Below, piece by piece: positions 29,455-39,286 of a stretch of 64,000 nucleotides of DNA. Source of the stretch: JBMYTN01 sp049604415 (GTDB lineage Bacteria; Pseudomonadota; Alphaproteobacteria; Rhodospirillales; Rhodospirillaceae); the NCBI GenBank assembly GCA_049604415.1, contig JBMYTN010000005.1, positions 62,001-126,000 of the forward strand. Reading direction: 5' to 3'. Made by a program: the position numbers and the translations under genes. The stretch's first letter is position 1. Each line of letters begins with the position of its first letter. The notes beneath the pieces were generated by a model, which worked only from the letters and a program-made list of their open reading frames with translations, ran no database searches and was not told the DNA's origin.

Positions 29455-29744
29455 CTCCAGATTTTGGGCTAAACCTCCCCAGTGCTGCGGAATTCCGGTT
29501 CCTCTGACCAAAGACATGTTCTATGATCCGCGCCGGTCGGAGAGCGCTTGGTCCACAGCCGGTTTCAAAGCGGATCTGCCGGTTTTTCCGCAGAGTCTCG
29601 GTTCGAATGTCTGGTCGTTAGATGCACTTGGTTGCACCCGATCCCTCTGACCCAGCATGCTTGTTCTAAGATGCGGTTGTCCCCAATCAAGGCCGTTGGC
29701 CGGTCGTCCCCATGGCTGTTGTAGACACGGAAGAGAGTTCCTTT

Positions 29745-30512
29745 ATGCCCAGCGATCCGAGTGCGCAGACCGACGAGTCTTCCGCGAACCCTGGCGCTCA
29801 GCCCGGGCGGGTGCTGGTCAAACTCTCCGGTGAAGGCCTGTTGGGCGATAAGGAGTTTGGTCTCGACATGGCGATGGTCACCCGGGTGGCCAGCGAAGTC
29901 GCCTCCGTGCAACAAAATGGCACCCAGGTTTGCCTGGTGATTGGCGGTGGAAACATTTTCCGCGGCGTCTCCACAGCTGCCAAAGGGATGGACCGGACCA
30001 GCGCCGATTATATGGGCATGTTGGCCACCGTGATGAATGCGCTGGCGGTCCAAAACGCCTTGGAAGAGCTTGGGATCCAGACCCGCGTCCAATCGGCCAT
30101 CCCGATGTCCATGGTCTGCGAGCCCTATATCCGCCGCCGGGCGATCCGTCACATGGAAAAGGGCCGGGTGGTGATCTTCGCAGCCGGAACCGGCAATCCA
30201 TTTTTCACCACCGACACCGCAGCGGCATTGCGGGCGGTGGAGATGAACTGCGACATGTTGCTGAAGGCAACCCAGGTCGACGGGGTTTATTCCGCTGATC
30301 CGAACAAGGATCCAACGGCAACCCGCTATGACATCTTGACCTTCTCCGAGGTTTTGGCCCGTGATCTGAAGGTGATGGACACCTCGGCGATTGCGCTGGC
30401 CCGGGAAAACAATATGCCAATCGTTGTCTTTTCCCTGCATGAGGAGGGCGGATTGGCCCAAGTCCTCCAGGGCGGAGGACGATTTACAAAGATTGTAGGA
30501 GAGGAATCCTAA
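29745..30512 (+). CDS. pyrH: Uridylate kinase
   Basis: This enzyme phosphorylates UMP to UDP. The 255-residue protein of the amino-acid-kinase fold has [23 protein letters not shown] and [20 protein letters not shown] 29745 has GGAAGAGAG well placed; an upstream ATG at 29712 lacks an SD and would add 11 unconserved residues. The frr gene starts two bases after the stop. A 290-bp leader after the tsf terminator implies an independent promoter. Confidence 0.96.
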   Translation: MPSDPSAQTDESSANPGAQPGRVLVKLSGEGLLGDKEFGLDMAMVTRVASEVASVQQNGTQVCLVIGGGNIFRGVSTAAKGMDRTSADYMGMLATVMNALAVQNALEELGIQTRVQSAIPMSMVCEPYIRRRAIRHMEKGRVVIFAAGTGNPFFTTDTAAALRAVEMNCDMLLKATQVDGVYSADPNKDPTATRYDILTFSEVLARDLKVMDTSAIALARENNMPIVVFSLHEEGGLAQVLQGGGRFTKIVGEES

Positions 30513-30514
30513 AA

Positions 30515-31090
30515 ATGGCCGATGATGACGAGGGCTTTGAAGAGCTGTATTTCGATCTCGAACATCGGATGGAAGGGGCTTTGGAGGTTCTGAAACGGGA
30601 ATTCGCTGGCTTGCGAACCGGTCGGGCCTCGGTCAATCTGTTGGATCCGGTCAATGTCGATGCCTATGGTTCTTCGATGCCCCTGAACCAGGTGGCCACC
30701 GTCAGCGTGCCCGAACCCCGCCTGATTTCCGTGCAAGTCTGGGATCGTAGCATGGCCAAGGCGGTGGAAAAGGCGATCCGTGATGCGGGTCTGGGCCTCA
30801 ATCCGGCGTCTGACGGTCAGTTGATCCGGGTGCCGATCCCGCCGCTGAACGAAGAACGCCGCACTGAGCTCTGTAAAGTGGCGGGCAAATATGCCGAGCA
30901 GACCCGGATCGCGGTGCGCAATGTTCGCCGGGATGGCATGGATCAGCTGAAGAAAATGGAAAAAGACAGCAAAATCAGTCAGGACGAGCAAAAGAAATAT
31001 GGCGACGAGGTCCAGAAACTGACCGATGGTATGATCAAGAAGGTCGATGACTCGCTTGGCAACAAAGAAAAGGAAATTATGCAGGTCTGA
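30515..31090 (+). CDS. frr: Ribosome recycling factor
   Basis: This protein splits post-termination ribosomes together with EF-G. The 191-residue protein has the canonical [28 protein letters not shown], and [36 protein letters not shown]. It is tightly packed between pyrH (2-nt gap) and uppS (stop TGA overlaps ATG). Confidence 0.97.
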   Translation: MADDDEGFEELYFDLEHRMEGALEVLKREFAGLRTGRASVNLLDPVNVDAYGSSMPLNQVATVSVPEPRLISVQVWDRSMAKAVEKAIRDAGLGLNPASDGQLIRVPIPPLNEERRTELCKVAGKYAEQTRIAVRNVRRDGMDQLKKMEKDSKISQDEQKKYGDEVQKLTDGMIKKVDDSLGNKEKEIMQV

Positions 31091-31821
31091 TGGTTATGGA
31101 CCCAGTACGCACCCCTGAACAAACCGATACCCCGTTGCACGTCGCCATCATCATGGATGGCAATGGGCGTTGGGCTCGTGCGCGCGGTTTGCCGCGAACC
31201 GCCGGTCATAAGCGCGGGGCTGAAGCCGTGCGCGCGTCGGTCAAGGCTGCGAAAAAACTGGGCGTGACGCATTTGACCCTGTTTGGCTTTTCGTCTGAAA
31301 ACTGGAAGCGACCGGCTTCCGAAGTCACGGATCTGATGGGGCTGTTGCGGCTCTATTTGCGCAATGAAGTCAAAGACCTTGATAAAAACGGCGTCCGTTT
31401 TCGGGTCATCGGTGAACGTGATCGCTTTTCTGATGAAATCCGGGTTTTGTTTGAAGACGCCGAAGAGAGAACCCGCACCAACAATGATCTGCACCTGACC
31501 ATTGCCCTGAATTATGGCGGTCGGGCCGAGTTGGTGCGTGCAACCCGCAGCATTGCCGAAAAGGTGAAGGATGGCTCCCTGGATCTGGAGGCCATTGACG
31601 AGGATTTGATCTCCTCGCAACTCTTCACCAATGACATGCCCGACCCGGATGTTCTGGTCCGGACCAGTGGCGAGCAGCGGATTAGCAATTTTCTGCTATG
31701 GCAATGTGCCTATACTGAATTTGTTTTCTTACCGGTGCTTTGGCCTGATTTTGGTCATGAGGAAATGGCGAAAGCCCTGGACCTGTTCAGAGATCGCGTT
31801 CGGCGCTTTGGTGGTCTATAA
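31090..31821 (+). CDS. uppS: Isoprenyl transferase (undecaprenyl diphosphate synthase)
   Basis: This cis-prenyltransferase makes the C55 lipid carrier for peptidoglycan and other glycans. The 243-residue protein has HVAIIMDGNGRWA with the catalytic Asp, GAEAVR, LTLFGFSSENWKRP, LNYGGRAEL and DPDVLVRTSGEQRISNFLLWQ. The ATG overlaps the frr stop; an in-frame ATG at 31096 is also possible. Confidence 0.96.
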   Translation: MVMDPVRTPEQTDTPLHVAIIMDGNGRWARARGLPRTAGHKRGAEAVRASVKAAKKLGVTHLTLFGFSSENWKRPASEVTDLMGLLRLYLRNEVKDLDKNGVRFRVIGERDRFSDEIRVLFEDAEERTRTNNDLHLTIALNYGGRAELVRATRSIAEKVKDGSLDLEAIDEDLISSQLFTNDMPDPDVLVRTSGEQRISNFLLWQCAYTEFVFLPVLWPDFGHEEMAKALDLFRDRVRRFGGL

Positions 31822-31879
31822 GGACGCCTCGGCCCAATGCGTGGGTCCGATAATCGCTTTGGAAGTCCCAAAATAACCC

Positions 31880-32671
31880 ATGCTTAAAACCCGCATCCTA
31901 TCTGCTTTGGTCATCGCACCGCCGATATTGTTCGCGGGTTGGTTTGGGGAATGGCCCTTCACCCTGTTTGTGGCGATCTGTGGTTTCCTCATGGCGTGGG
32001 AATGGATGAGCCTGTGTCGGCAGCGCTTTGGCATCACCGGCGTGGTGCTCGGGGCTATTCTCGCTCTTGTGGCCGTTCTGGCCCAAGGCAAGCCGATTTG
32101 GGTGGCGTTCATGATCTTGATCGTTGCTCTGCCGTTGATTTCGGCTTTGGCGCAAAGAACAAAAGTCAATCCGGGGTGGGTCAGTGTTGGGGTGCTCTAT
32201 TTGGGGGTGCCCCTGGCGGCCGTCGTCATCGTCCGGGGCGAGGGTGGTTGGCAAACCCTGTTTTGGCTGTTTGTGGTGGTCTGGAGCACGGATATTGGGG
32301 CCTATGCCTTTGGTCGCTCCATCAAAGGACCAAAAATCGCGCCTTCTATTAGCCCGAGCAAGACATGGTCCGGATTGTTGGGCGGCATGCTCTGTGCCGC
32401 TGCGGGGTCAGCCCTGTTTATCATGTTCACCCACGTGGAATATGCCGCCACCATGCAAGATGTGGTGATCATCGCCTCTTGCCTGGCGGTGGTTGCCCAA
32501 GCGGGTGATTTTTTGGAAAGTGCGATCAAACGTCGCTTCAATGTCAAAGATTCGGGTAAGATCATTCCCGGACATGGGGGAGTGCTCGATCGGGTCGACG
32601 GCTTGATGGCGGCGGCCTGCGTTGTGGCAGTGATTGTTCTCATTCGGGAAGGGGGGATCGCCTCATGGTGA
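31880..32671 (+). CDS. cdsA: Phosphatidate cytidylyltransferase
   Basis: This integral membrane enzyme makes CDP-diacylglycerol from phosphatidate and CTP. The 263-residue protein has seven to eight hydrophobic segments and the signature GDFLESAIKRRFNVKDSGKIIPGHGGVLDRVDG near the C-terminus. It overlaps dxr by 7 bases. Confidence 0.96.
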   Translation: MLKTRILSALVIAPPILFAGWFGEWPFTLFVAICGFLMAWEWMSLCRQRFGITGVVLGAILALVAVLAQGKPIWVAFMILIVALPLISALAQRTKVNPGWVSVGVLYLGVPLAAVVIVRGEGGWQTLFWLFVVVWSTDIGAYAFGRSIKGPKIAPSISPSKTWSGLLGGMLCAAAGSALFIMFTHVEYAATMQDVVIIASCLAVVAQAGDFLESAIKRRFNVKDSGKIIPGHGGVLDRVDGLMAAACVVAVIVLIREGGIASW

Positions 32672-33903
32672 CCCAAGGCAACACACAGGCCAGTTCGGAC
32701 CAGGGGTCTATGGCAGGAGCACCGCGCCGGATTTCGATCCTTGGCAGCACCGGCTCCATTGGCACGTCGACCATTGACCTCATTGAGCGCAATCCGGACC
32801 ACTATCAAGTGGTCGCCCTGACGGCGAACCGGAATGTCAAAGATCTGGCTGCCCAAGCCAAAGCCTTGCGGGCCGAAGTCGCCGTTGTTGCCGATCCGTC
32901 TGCTTTGGCGGACTTGCAGGACGCGCTGGCGGGGACCGGCATCGAGGCGGCGGCCGGGCCCGAAGCGGTCATCGAGGCTGCCAGCCGCGATGCTGAGTTT
33001 CTGATGGCGGCCATCGTTGGCGCAGCGGGGCTTGCCCCGACTTTGGCTGGGGTGGCCAAAGGCATTACCATCGGGCTGGCCAATAAGGAATGCTTGGTCT
33101 GCGCAGGCGACCTGTTCATGGCCGATGTCGCCCGCCATGGCGCGACCTTGTTGCCCGTGGACAGCGAACATAACGCCATCTTCCAGGTGTTTGACCGGGA
33201 TCGTCCAAAAGGCATTGAGAAAATCATTCTTACGGCCTCCGGTGGACCGTTCAGAACCTGGACCCGGGAAGCCATGGCCGCCGCGACCCCAGAGCAAGCT
33301 GTCGCCCATCCGAATTGGTCCATGGGGGCCAAGATCAGCGTTGATTCCGCCTCCATGTTTAACAAGGGGCTGGAATTTATCGAAGCGCACTATCTGTTTG
33401 ATTTGCCCCCGGATCGCATAGACATCTTGGTCCACCCGCAATCGGTGATCCACTCTATGGTGTCCTATGTCGACGGCTCGGTGCTGGCGCAGTTGGGCTC
33501 GCCGGATATGCGCACCCCAATCGCCTATTGCATGGCGTGGCCGGAGCGTATGGACGCGCCGGTCAAGCGGCTGGATCTAGGCGAAATCGCCCGCTTGGAC
33601 TTCGAAACCCCTGACGAAACTCGGTTCCCCGCCATTCGGGTGGTCCGGGAAGCCTTGGAGGCCGGTGGCACCGCGCCGACGGTAATGAATGCCGCCAATG
33701 AAATCGCGGTAGAGGCCTTTCTGGCCCGGCGCATTGGCTTTTTGGATATTGCGTCGGTGGTTGAGGCAACCATGGAAGCGATGGCCAAGGAAGCTGGTGC
33801 CTCTCAACCGCCCCAAGATCTGGAGACGGTGCGCAGCCTGGATGGACAAGCCCGCCGGTTGGCTGAGGACATCACCCAACGCCGGGCTGCTGCCGCCGAA
33901 TAG
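32665..33903 (+). CDS. dxr: 1-deoxy-D-xylulose 5-phosphate reductoisomerase
   Basis: This is the second step of the MEP isoprenoid pathway, an NADPH-dependent rearrangement and reduction to MEP. The 412-residue protein has ISILGSTGSIG (nucleotide binding), LLPVDSEHNAIFQ, the flexible-loop segment PHPNWSMGAKISVDSASMFNKGLE-like at 33300-33370, and NAANEIAVEAF. About 20 residues precede the core. It starts within the end of cdsA. Confidence 0.96.
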   Translation: MVTQGNTQASSDQGSMAGAPRRISILGSTGSIGTSTIDLIERNPDHYQVVALTANRNVKDLAAQAKALRAEVAVVADPSALADLQDALAGTGIEAAAGPEAVIEAASRDAEFLMAAIVGAAGLAPTLAGVAKGITIGLANKECLVCAGDLFMADVARHGATLLPVDSEHNAIFQVFDRDRPKGIEKIILTASGGPFRTWTREAMAAATPEQAVAHPNWSMGAKISVDSASMFNKGLEFIEAHYLFDLPPDRIDILVHPQSVIHSMVSYVDGSVLAQLGSPDMRTPIAYCMAWPERMDAPVKRLDLGEIARLDFETPDETRFPAIRVVREALEAGGTAPTVMNAANEIAVEAFLARRIGFLDIASVVEATMEAMAKEAGASQPPQDLETVRSLDGQARRLAEDITQRRAAAAE

Positions 33904-34010
33904 GGTTTCCCCGCTTTATTGGAAGGGTTATTGATGCGCCCCATAGCGGTGAGGCCTTGGCGCGCCCATATCGTAACCTGCTTCCTACCCCTTGAGAAAG
34001 GTTTGCCACT

Positions 34011-35387
34011 GTGTTGATCGAACAGATCATGGGCCTGTTGCCAACGATACTTGGCTTCTTGGTCGCTTTGTCTATCGTGGTCTTTGTCCATGAAATGGGC
34101 CACTTTCTGGTTGGCCGCTGGAACGGGGTCAAGGTCGAGGCCTTTTCCTTGGGGTTTGGCAAAGAGCTGTTCGGTTTTGAGGACAAATACGGCACCCGGT
34201 GGAAATTCTGCCTGCTGCCTTTGGGTGGCTATGTGAAGTTTTACGGCGATAATGACGCGGCCAGCACCCCGGGGGAAGAGGTCAAAGAAATGACCCCGGA
34301 GCAAAAGGCGGTGTCCTTCCATCACAAGAGCTTGGGGCAACGCTTTGCCATTGTCTTTGCCGGTCCGGCGGCCAATTACATTTTTGCCGCTTTGGTGTTT
34401 GCCGGGTTGTTCATGACCTCTGGCCAACCAACCACACCGGCGGTCATTGGCTCGGTGGTCCCGGAGAGCATGGCGGAACGTGCCGGTTTTCAGCCTGGGG
34501 ATCGTTTCCTGGCCGTAGATGGCCGGGAGATCGACAATTTCTTTGATCTCCGCCGCAAGGTGTCCCTGGGGGATGGTTCGCCCATGGTCTTTACCTTTGA
34601 GCGCGACGGGGCCGTTCAAGAGGTCACGGTTGCCCCGGAGGTCAAGGCGGGCACCGAAGAAACCGGTGGGGCGCAAACCGCCCAATTGGGGGTTCGAGCC
34701 GCTGCCTCAACCTTGATTGGCCATGTTGTTCCTGAGTCTGTCGCGGAGCAGGCGGGGATGCTGGAGGATGACCGGATCCTGACGGTGGCCGGTCAGGATG
34801 TGACCTCCTTTGAACAGGTTTTGGCTTTGGTACGGCTCGATTTGGAACAGCCGCAGGCCATATCAATTTTGGTTCAACGGGGCGAAGGCGTCCAAGAGCT
34901 TCGTTTCTCGGTGCCGGGCGATGAGTATGCGGATGACAATGCCTTGGCGGAGGCGATTGGCGCGTTCCCCAAAACCGAACGCCGTGTTCTTGGCCCTGTT
35001 GCGGCGCTGGGTGCGGGTGCGCACGAAACGTGGAAGCTCACCCTCGACACGGTCACCTTCATCAAGCAAATCGTCGTCGGCACCCGTCCCTCAAGCGAAT
35101 TGGGCGGACCGATCCGGATTGCCTATTTCTCTGGGAAGGCGCTGGAGCTTGGGTTTGTGGTGTTCATCACCACCATGGCGTTGATCTCTGTCAACCTTGG
35201 ATTTATTAACCTGCTACCGATCCCAATACTCGATGGTGGCCATCTAATGTTCTATACTTTGGAAGCCATTCGGGGAAAACCACTGTCAGAACGGACCCAA
35301 GAGTACAGTTTTCGGGTCGGATTGATGCTTGTTCTGGGTTTAATGGTCTTTGCCACATGGAACGACTTGCACTTTCCGTTCATGTAG
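34011..35387 (+). CDS. rseP: Site-2 protease RseP/MmpA family zinc metalloprotease
   Basis: This intramembrane protease cleaves anti-sigma factors or membrane substrates. The 458-residue protein has the zinc motif HEMGH (H27, E28, H31) in the first helix. Two PDZ domains follow (about residues 145-215 and 235-310), and the third-ligand segment NLLPIPILDGGH is in the third helix. GTG 34011 is used because GAGAAAGG is at suitable distance; ATG 34029 is an alternative. It is upstream of bamA, the usual order. Confidence 0.94.
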   Translation: MLIEQIMGLLPTILGFLVALSIVVFVHEMGHFLVGRWNGVKVEAFSLGFGKELFGFEDKYGTRWKFCLLPLGGYVKFYGDNDAASTPGEEVKEMTPEQKAVSFHHKSLGQRFAIVFAGPAANYIFAALVFAGLFMTSGQPTTPAVIGSVVPESMAERAGFQPGDRFLAVDGREIDNFFDLRRKVSLGDGSPMVFTFERDGAVQEVTVAPEVKAGTEETGGAQTAQLGVRAAASTLIGHVVPESVAEQAGMLEDDRILTVAGQDVTSFEQVLALVRLDLEQPQAISILVQRGEGVQELRFSVPGDEYADDNALAEAIGAFPKTERRVLGPVAALGAGAHETWKLTLDTVTFIKQIVVGTRPSSELGGPIRIAYFSGKALELGFVVFITTMALISVNLGFINLLPIPILDGGHLMFYTLEAIRGKPLSERTQEYSFRVGLMLVLGLMVFATWNDLHFPFM

Positions 35388-35426
35388 CGCACAACAAGCA
35401 GTGACGGGGTAAAACCCGCGAGTCAA

Positions 35427-37799
35427 ATGTTAAAAGTCCGGGGGATCGCCTTGACTCCGTTAACTTCTCTTAACGCCCAGGTTGGTCGGGTACTCAGCGG
35501 GCTTGTTCTGTTTCTTGCGGTTGTTTTGCTGCAGGGGAGCCTGTTTTCTGATCCCGTACGGGCACAGAGCGGTGGGTTCGTCGACGGTGTGATCGAAACC
35601 ATCGTCATTGAGGGGACCCAGCGGATCGAGCCTGCAACGGTCCGGACCTATATGACCGTGCGGGAGGGCGACGCCTATGACCCGCAGCGGGTTGATCGAT
35701 CCCTAAAGGAACTGTTTGATACCGGTCTGTTTAAGGATGTGGCCTTCCGCCGCGAAGGCACCGTCCTTTACGTGACCGTGGTGGAAAACCCGATCATCAA
35801 CCGCATTGCGTTTGAGGGCAACCGGCGGATCGACGATGAGGATCTGGCGACTGTCATTCAGTTGCGGCCCCGGGTGGTGTATACCCTGGCCAAGGTCCAA
35901 GAAGATGTTCAGCGGGTGATCGAAGCCTATCGCCGCTCTGGACGCTACGCGGTTTCTGTTGATCCTAAAGTGATTGAACTGCCGCAAAACCGGGTCGATC
36001 TGGCCTTTGAAATCAATGAAGGCCCTTCGACCACGGTGCGCCGGATCTCCTTTGTCGGCAACCAGGTTTTCAGCGACGGCTCCTTGCGTGATGTGGTCGA
36101 AACCAGCGAGGAAGCGTGGTACGGCTTCCTATCGACCACTGACACCTATGATCCGGATCGGCTGACCTTTGACCGCGAATTGCTGCGGCGCTTCTATTTG
36201 GAAGAAGGCTATGCCGACTTTGAAGTGAAATCGGCGATCGCTGAACTGTCCCAAGACCGGCAGTCCTTCTTCATCACATTCACCATAACTGAAGGTGAGC
36301 GCTACCGCTTCGGTGCGATTGATGTTGAAACCACGCTGGATGGCTTGGATCCCGAAACCCTGAATTCGGTGATCAACACCTATGAAGGGGATTGGTACAA
36401 CGCCACGACCGTGGAAAAGGTGGTCGATGAGCTGACCGAAACGGTGGGCTCGTTGGGTTATGCCTTCGTTGAAGTCCGGCCCCGTGTGCGCCGAGATGTC
36501 GACAACCAGACCATTGCGATCACCTACAGCATTGATGAAGGGCCCCGGGTCTTTGTTGACCGGATTAACATCTCGGGCAATGTGCGGACCTTGGATGAAG
36601 TGATCCGCCGTGAAGTGCTTTTGGTGGAAGGCGACGCCTTCAACACAGCAAAGCTGCGCCGGTCTCGGGCCAGGATCCAGGATTTGGGCTTCTTCGGCAA
36701 AGTCGCTGTGACCAATGAACCCTCACCGACCGCAGCGGACCGCACCGTGGTCAATGTGGAGGTTGAAGAACAATCCACCGGGGAAATTTCCTTCGGGGTT
36801 GGATGGTCAAGCTCCGTGGGGGCCATTGTTGAAGTGGGCTTGCGGGAACGGAACCTGTTGGGGCGAGGCCAGGATCTGAAGATCTCTTTGACTTGGGCAC
36901 AACGCCGCTCGCAGGTGGATCTGAGCTTTACGGAGCCTTACTTTTTGGACCGTCGCCTGCGGGCGGGTTTCGACCTATATGCGGTCGAACGTAATTTGCA
37001 GGATGAAAGTTCGTTTGATCGGCGCACCTTCGGGGGCCGCTTGCGGGTTGGATATAATTACAATGAGGAGCTGAGCCATTCTTTCCGTTACACATTGCAT
37101 TTCGACCGTATCTTCAATGTTGATGCTGATGCGTCCCGCTTTATCCGCGACCAACCAACCGAATCTTTGCTGTCCGAAATTGGTCACACCCTGACCTATG
37201 ATGACCGGGATAGCCGTCTGAACCCAACCGAAGGTCTGGTTCTGTCCTTGGGCAATGATCTGGCCGGGATCGGGGGGACCGAGTATTTCGCCCGGACCAA
37301 TGTGTCGGCTGGGTATTACATTCCCGTCGGGGATATTTTGGATTGGAGCGATGTTTGGGTGCTGAGCCTAAGCGGTCGGGCCGGCTATATCGTCGGTTTG
37401 GGTGAAGATGTGCGGATCAATGAGCGCTTCTTCCTTGGTGGTGAGAATATGCGCGGCTTTGCCTCGGCCGGTGCCAGCCCGCGCGATATCAACACCGATG
37501 ACGCGCTGGGTGCCAACTGGATCACCACCGGCTCGGTCCAGATGCAGGTCCCGCTGGGGCTGCCTGAAGAGTTTGGCATTGCCGGTCGGGTGTTCTCCGA
37601 CTTCGGCACCACCGGCAAACCCGATGAGTTTGACGAAACGCTCATCAATGCAGCGCAAAGCTTGCGTCTGTCCGTTGGTGGTGGGATCACTTGGACTTCG
37701 CCATTGGGTCCGATCTCCGTCGATTTGGGCTGGGCCGTTCTGAAAGAAGATTATGATGAGGACGAAGTGTTTCGTCTGACCTTTGGATCGAGGTTCTAA
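35427..37799 (+). CDS. bamA: Outer membrane protein assembly factor BamA
   Basis: This is the central insertase of outer-membrane beta-barrel proteins. The 790-residue protein has a signal peptide ending near VRAQS and five POTRA repeats (for example IETIVIEGTQRIEPATVRTY and VDRINISGNVRTLDEVIRREV). A C-terminal 16-strand barrel has the VRGF-like GGENMRGFASAG motif of strand 6 and loop 6. The terminal residue is Phe, as in the recognition beta-signal. It is followed two bases later by the periplasmic chaperone gene. Confidence 0.96.
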   Translation: MLKVRGIALTPLTSLNAQVGRVLSGLVLFLAVVLLQGSLFSDPVRAQSGGFVDGVIETIVIEGTQRIEPATVRTYMTVREGDAYDPQRVDRSLKELFDTGLFKDVAFRREGTVLYVTVVENPIINRIAFEGNRRIDDEDLATVIQLRPRVVYTLAKVQEDVQRVIEAYRRSGRYAVSVDPKVIELPQNRVDLAFEINEGPSTTVRRISFVGNQVFSDGSLRDVVETSEEAWYGFLSTTDTYDPDRLTFDRELLRRFYLEEGYADFEVKSAIAELSQDRQSFFITFTITEGERYRFGAIDVETTLDGLDPETLNSVINTYEGDWYNATTVEKVVDELTETVGSLGYAFVEVRPRVRRDVDNQTIAITYSIDEGPRVFVDRINISGNVRTLDEVIRREVLLVEGDAFNTAKLRRSRARIQDLGFFGKVAVTNEPSPTAADRTVVNVEVEEQSTGEISFGVGWSSSVGAIVEVGLRERNLLGRGQDLKISLTWAQRRSQVDLSFTEPYFLDRRLRAGFDLYAVERNLQDESSFDRRTFGGRLRVGYNYNEELSHSFRYTLHFDRIFNVDADASRFIRDQPTESLLSEIGHTLTYDDRDSRLNPTEGLVLSLGNDLAGIGGTEYFARTNVSAGYYIPVGDILDWSDVWVLSLSGRAGYIVGLGEDVRINERFFLGGENMRGFASAGASPRDINTDDALGANWITTGSVQMQVPLGLPEEFGIAGRVFSDFGTTGKPDEFDETLINAAQSLRLSVGGGITWTSPLGPISVDLGWAVLKEDYDEDEVFRLTFGSRF

Positions 37800-37801
37800 T
37801 T

Positions 37802-38488
37802 ATGCATGTTTCCCCCTTCACCAGCGTGTTCCATGGGACTGGCCATGGGATTGGCCAAGGGATTGAAAAGGGCTCGTTGATTGGGCGCTTAGGTGCAGCG
37901 ATGCGTCGTGCGACTGTCGCCGTCATGCTGGGCTCTGGCGTTGCTCTGGGAATGATGGTGGCGCAACCCGGACTTGGCCAGGCGCAGGAAACCGTAACGC
38001 CCAATGCCCGCATCGCGATTATTGATATGCAAGACATCATGACCCGGGCGACTGCTGCTGTCGGGGTATTGCAGGAACGCGAACGGTTTGGTCAAACCTA
38101 TCAAGAAGGTGCAGCCCAACAGGAGCGGGCCTTGGCTGAAAAGCAAGGCACTTTGGCCCAGCGCACCGACCAGGGCAGCGAGGCGTTTCAACAGGCTCGG
38201 ATTGCATTTGAGGCCGAGGTCAATGAATTCCGACGCTCCGTGACCCTACGCCGTCAGAATTTGGACCGCGCGGCCAATATCGCAATGGCGCAGGTCCAAG
38301 ATATGGTCATCCGGGCCGCCAATGAAGTTGCCGGAGAGTGGGGGGTCAATCTTGTCCTCTATCGCACCCAGGTATTGTTGTTTGATCCGGCGATGAACAT
38401 GACCGAGGAAGTCCTGGTGCGCGTTGACCAGAGCTTGCCCTCCGTGGCATTTCCTGATCCGGACAGCTTGGCCAATCAAAACCAATAA
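37802..38488 (+). CDS. OmpH/Skp-family periplasmic chaperone
   Basis: This is a predicted jellyfish-type chaperone for unfolded outer-membrane proteins. A signal peptide (MRRATVAVML to about GLGQAQE) is followed by IAIIDMQDIMTRATA and a coiled-coil arm (about residues 85-170) rich in Gln, Glu, Ala and Arg. From ATG 37802 the product is 228 residues with a Gly/His-rich leader of 33 residues. ATG 37901 gives a conventional signal peptide and 195 residues. Both have an SD, so the start is unresolved. A terminator lies 40 bases after the stop. Confidence 0.85.
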   Translation: MHVSPFTSVFHGTGHGIGQGIEKGSLIGRLGAAMRRATVAVMLGSGVALGMMVAQPGLGQAQETVTPNARIAIIDMQDIMTRATAAVGVLQERERFGQTYQEGAAQQERALAEKQGTLAQRTDQGSEAFQQARIAFEAEVNEFRRSVTLRRQNLDRAANIAMAQVQDMVIRAANEVAGEWGVNLVLYRTQVLLFDPAMNMTEEVLVRVDQSLPSVAFPDPDSLANQNQ

Positions 38489-38530
38489 GGCTCGGCCTGG
38501 GATGGGGACTGGACGTGACAGGGGCAAGAA

Positions 38531-38560
38531 AAGCGCGCCTGATGCGCTTCTTTGCTTTTC
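38531..38560 (+). terminator. Terminator after the OmpH/Skp gene
   Basis: AAGCGC (38531-38536) pairs with GCGCTT (38544-38549) and is followed by the T-rich tail CTTTGCTTTTC. It separates bamA-ompH from fabZ-lpxA. Confidence 0.65.
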
Positions 38561-38612
38561 TCCGACGCTGTCAGGCTCTATGAAACTATCATGTTCATTG
38601 AAACCAGTTGCG

Positions 38613-38641
38613 TTGACATCGCATCCAAGACTCTGGATCGA
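38613..38641 (+). promoter_or_regulatory. Candidate fabZ promoter
   Basis: A perfect -35 TTGACA lies at 38613-38618, 65 bases before the fabZ start. At 17-bp spacing the -10 would be GATCGA, a poor match. The preceding terminator makes an independent promoter necessary. Confidence 0.35.
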
Positions 38642-38682
38642 TGAGGCGACACTGGGTGTAGAGAAAGAAGGATAGGCACGGC

Positions 38683-39204
38683 ATGACCGGGACAGCCGAA
38701 AAAATGCCCGAGGATGTCCCCAGTGGGACCGAAAATGTCCTTGGCCCCATCGACATCAATGGGATCATGGAGCGGATCCCGCACCGGTATCCGTTTCTCC
38801 TCATTGATCGCGTCGAAGACATTGTCCTGAGCGAAAGCTGTACCGGGATTAAAAATGTCACGGCCAATGAGAGTTTTTTCCAAGGCCACTTCCCCAGCTT
38901 TCCCATCATGCCTGGGGTCTTGATCATTGAAAGCATGGCGCAAACGGCGGCTGTCCTGGTGGTGGAAACCATGGGGCCAGAAAGCCGGGGTAAGCTGGTG
39001 TATTTTATGTTGGTTGAGAGCGCTCGGTTCCGGAAACCGGTTGGCCCGGGTGACCAACTAAAACTCATGGTGACCAAAGTCCGCAATCGTGGAAATGTTT
39101 GGAAGTTCCGTGGCGAGGCCTTTGTTGGGGAAAGCCTGGTCGCAGAAGCGGTCTTTGCTGCGACGGTTGTGGATGATGAGGGTGGCAAATTCGCCAGTCC
39201 TTAG
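38683..39204 (+). CDS. fabZ: 3-hydroxyacyl-[acyl-carrier-protein] dehydratase FabZ
   Basis: This enzyme dehydrates beta-hydroxyacyl-ACP in fatty acid synthesis. The 173-residue hotdog protein has IPHRYPFLLIDR and the active-site segment GHFPSFPIMPGVLIIESMAQ with H69 and E83. It carries a 25-residue N-terminal extension. It lies directly downstream of the OmpH gene; the expected lpxD is absent from between them. Confidence 0.96.
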   Translation: MTGTAEKMPEDVPSGTENVLGPIDINGIMERIPHRYPFLLIDRVEDIVLSESCTGIKNVTANESFFQGHFPSFPIMPGVLIIESMAQTAAVLVVETMGPESRGKLVYFMLVESARFRKPVGPGDQLKLMVTKVRNRGNVWKFRGEAFVGESLVAEAVFAATVVDDEGGKFASP

Positions 39205-39286
39205 GTCCTAAAAAGCGCTTGGTCCGAGCAGTCTCCAAATTTGTCTGACAGTGCATTCATGCGACAACTCAAAAAGTTAGGGTCAA

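Noticed and set aside
35460..35473. TTAA-N6-TTAA resembling a CtrA site near the start of bamA.
   Set aside because: The established CtrA spacing is N7, and the sequence lies within the bamA coding region.
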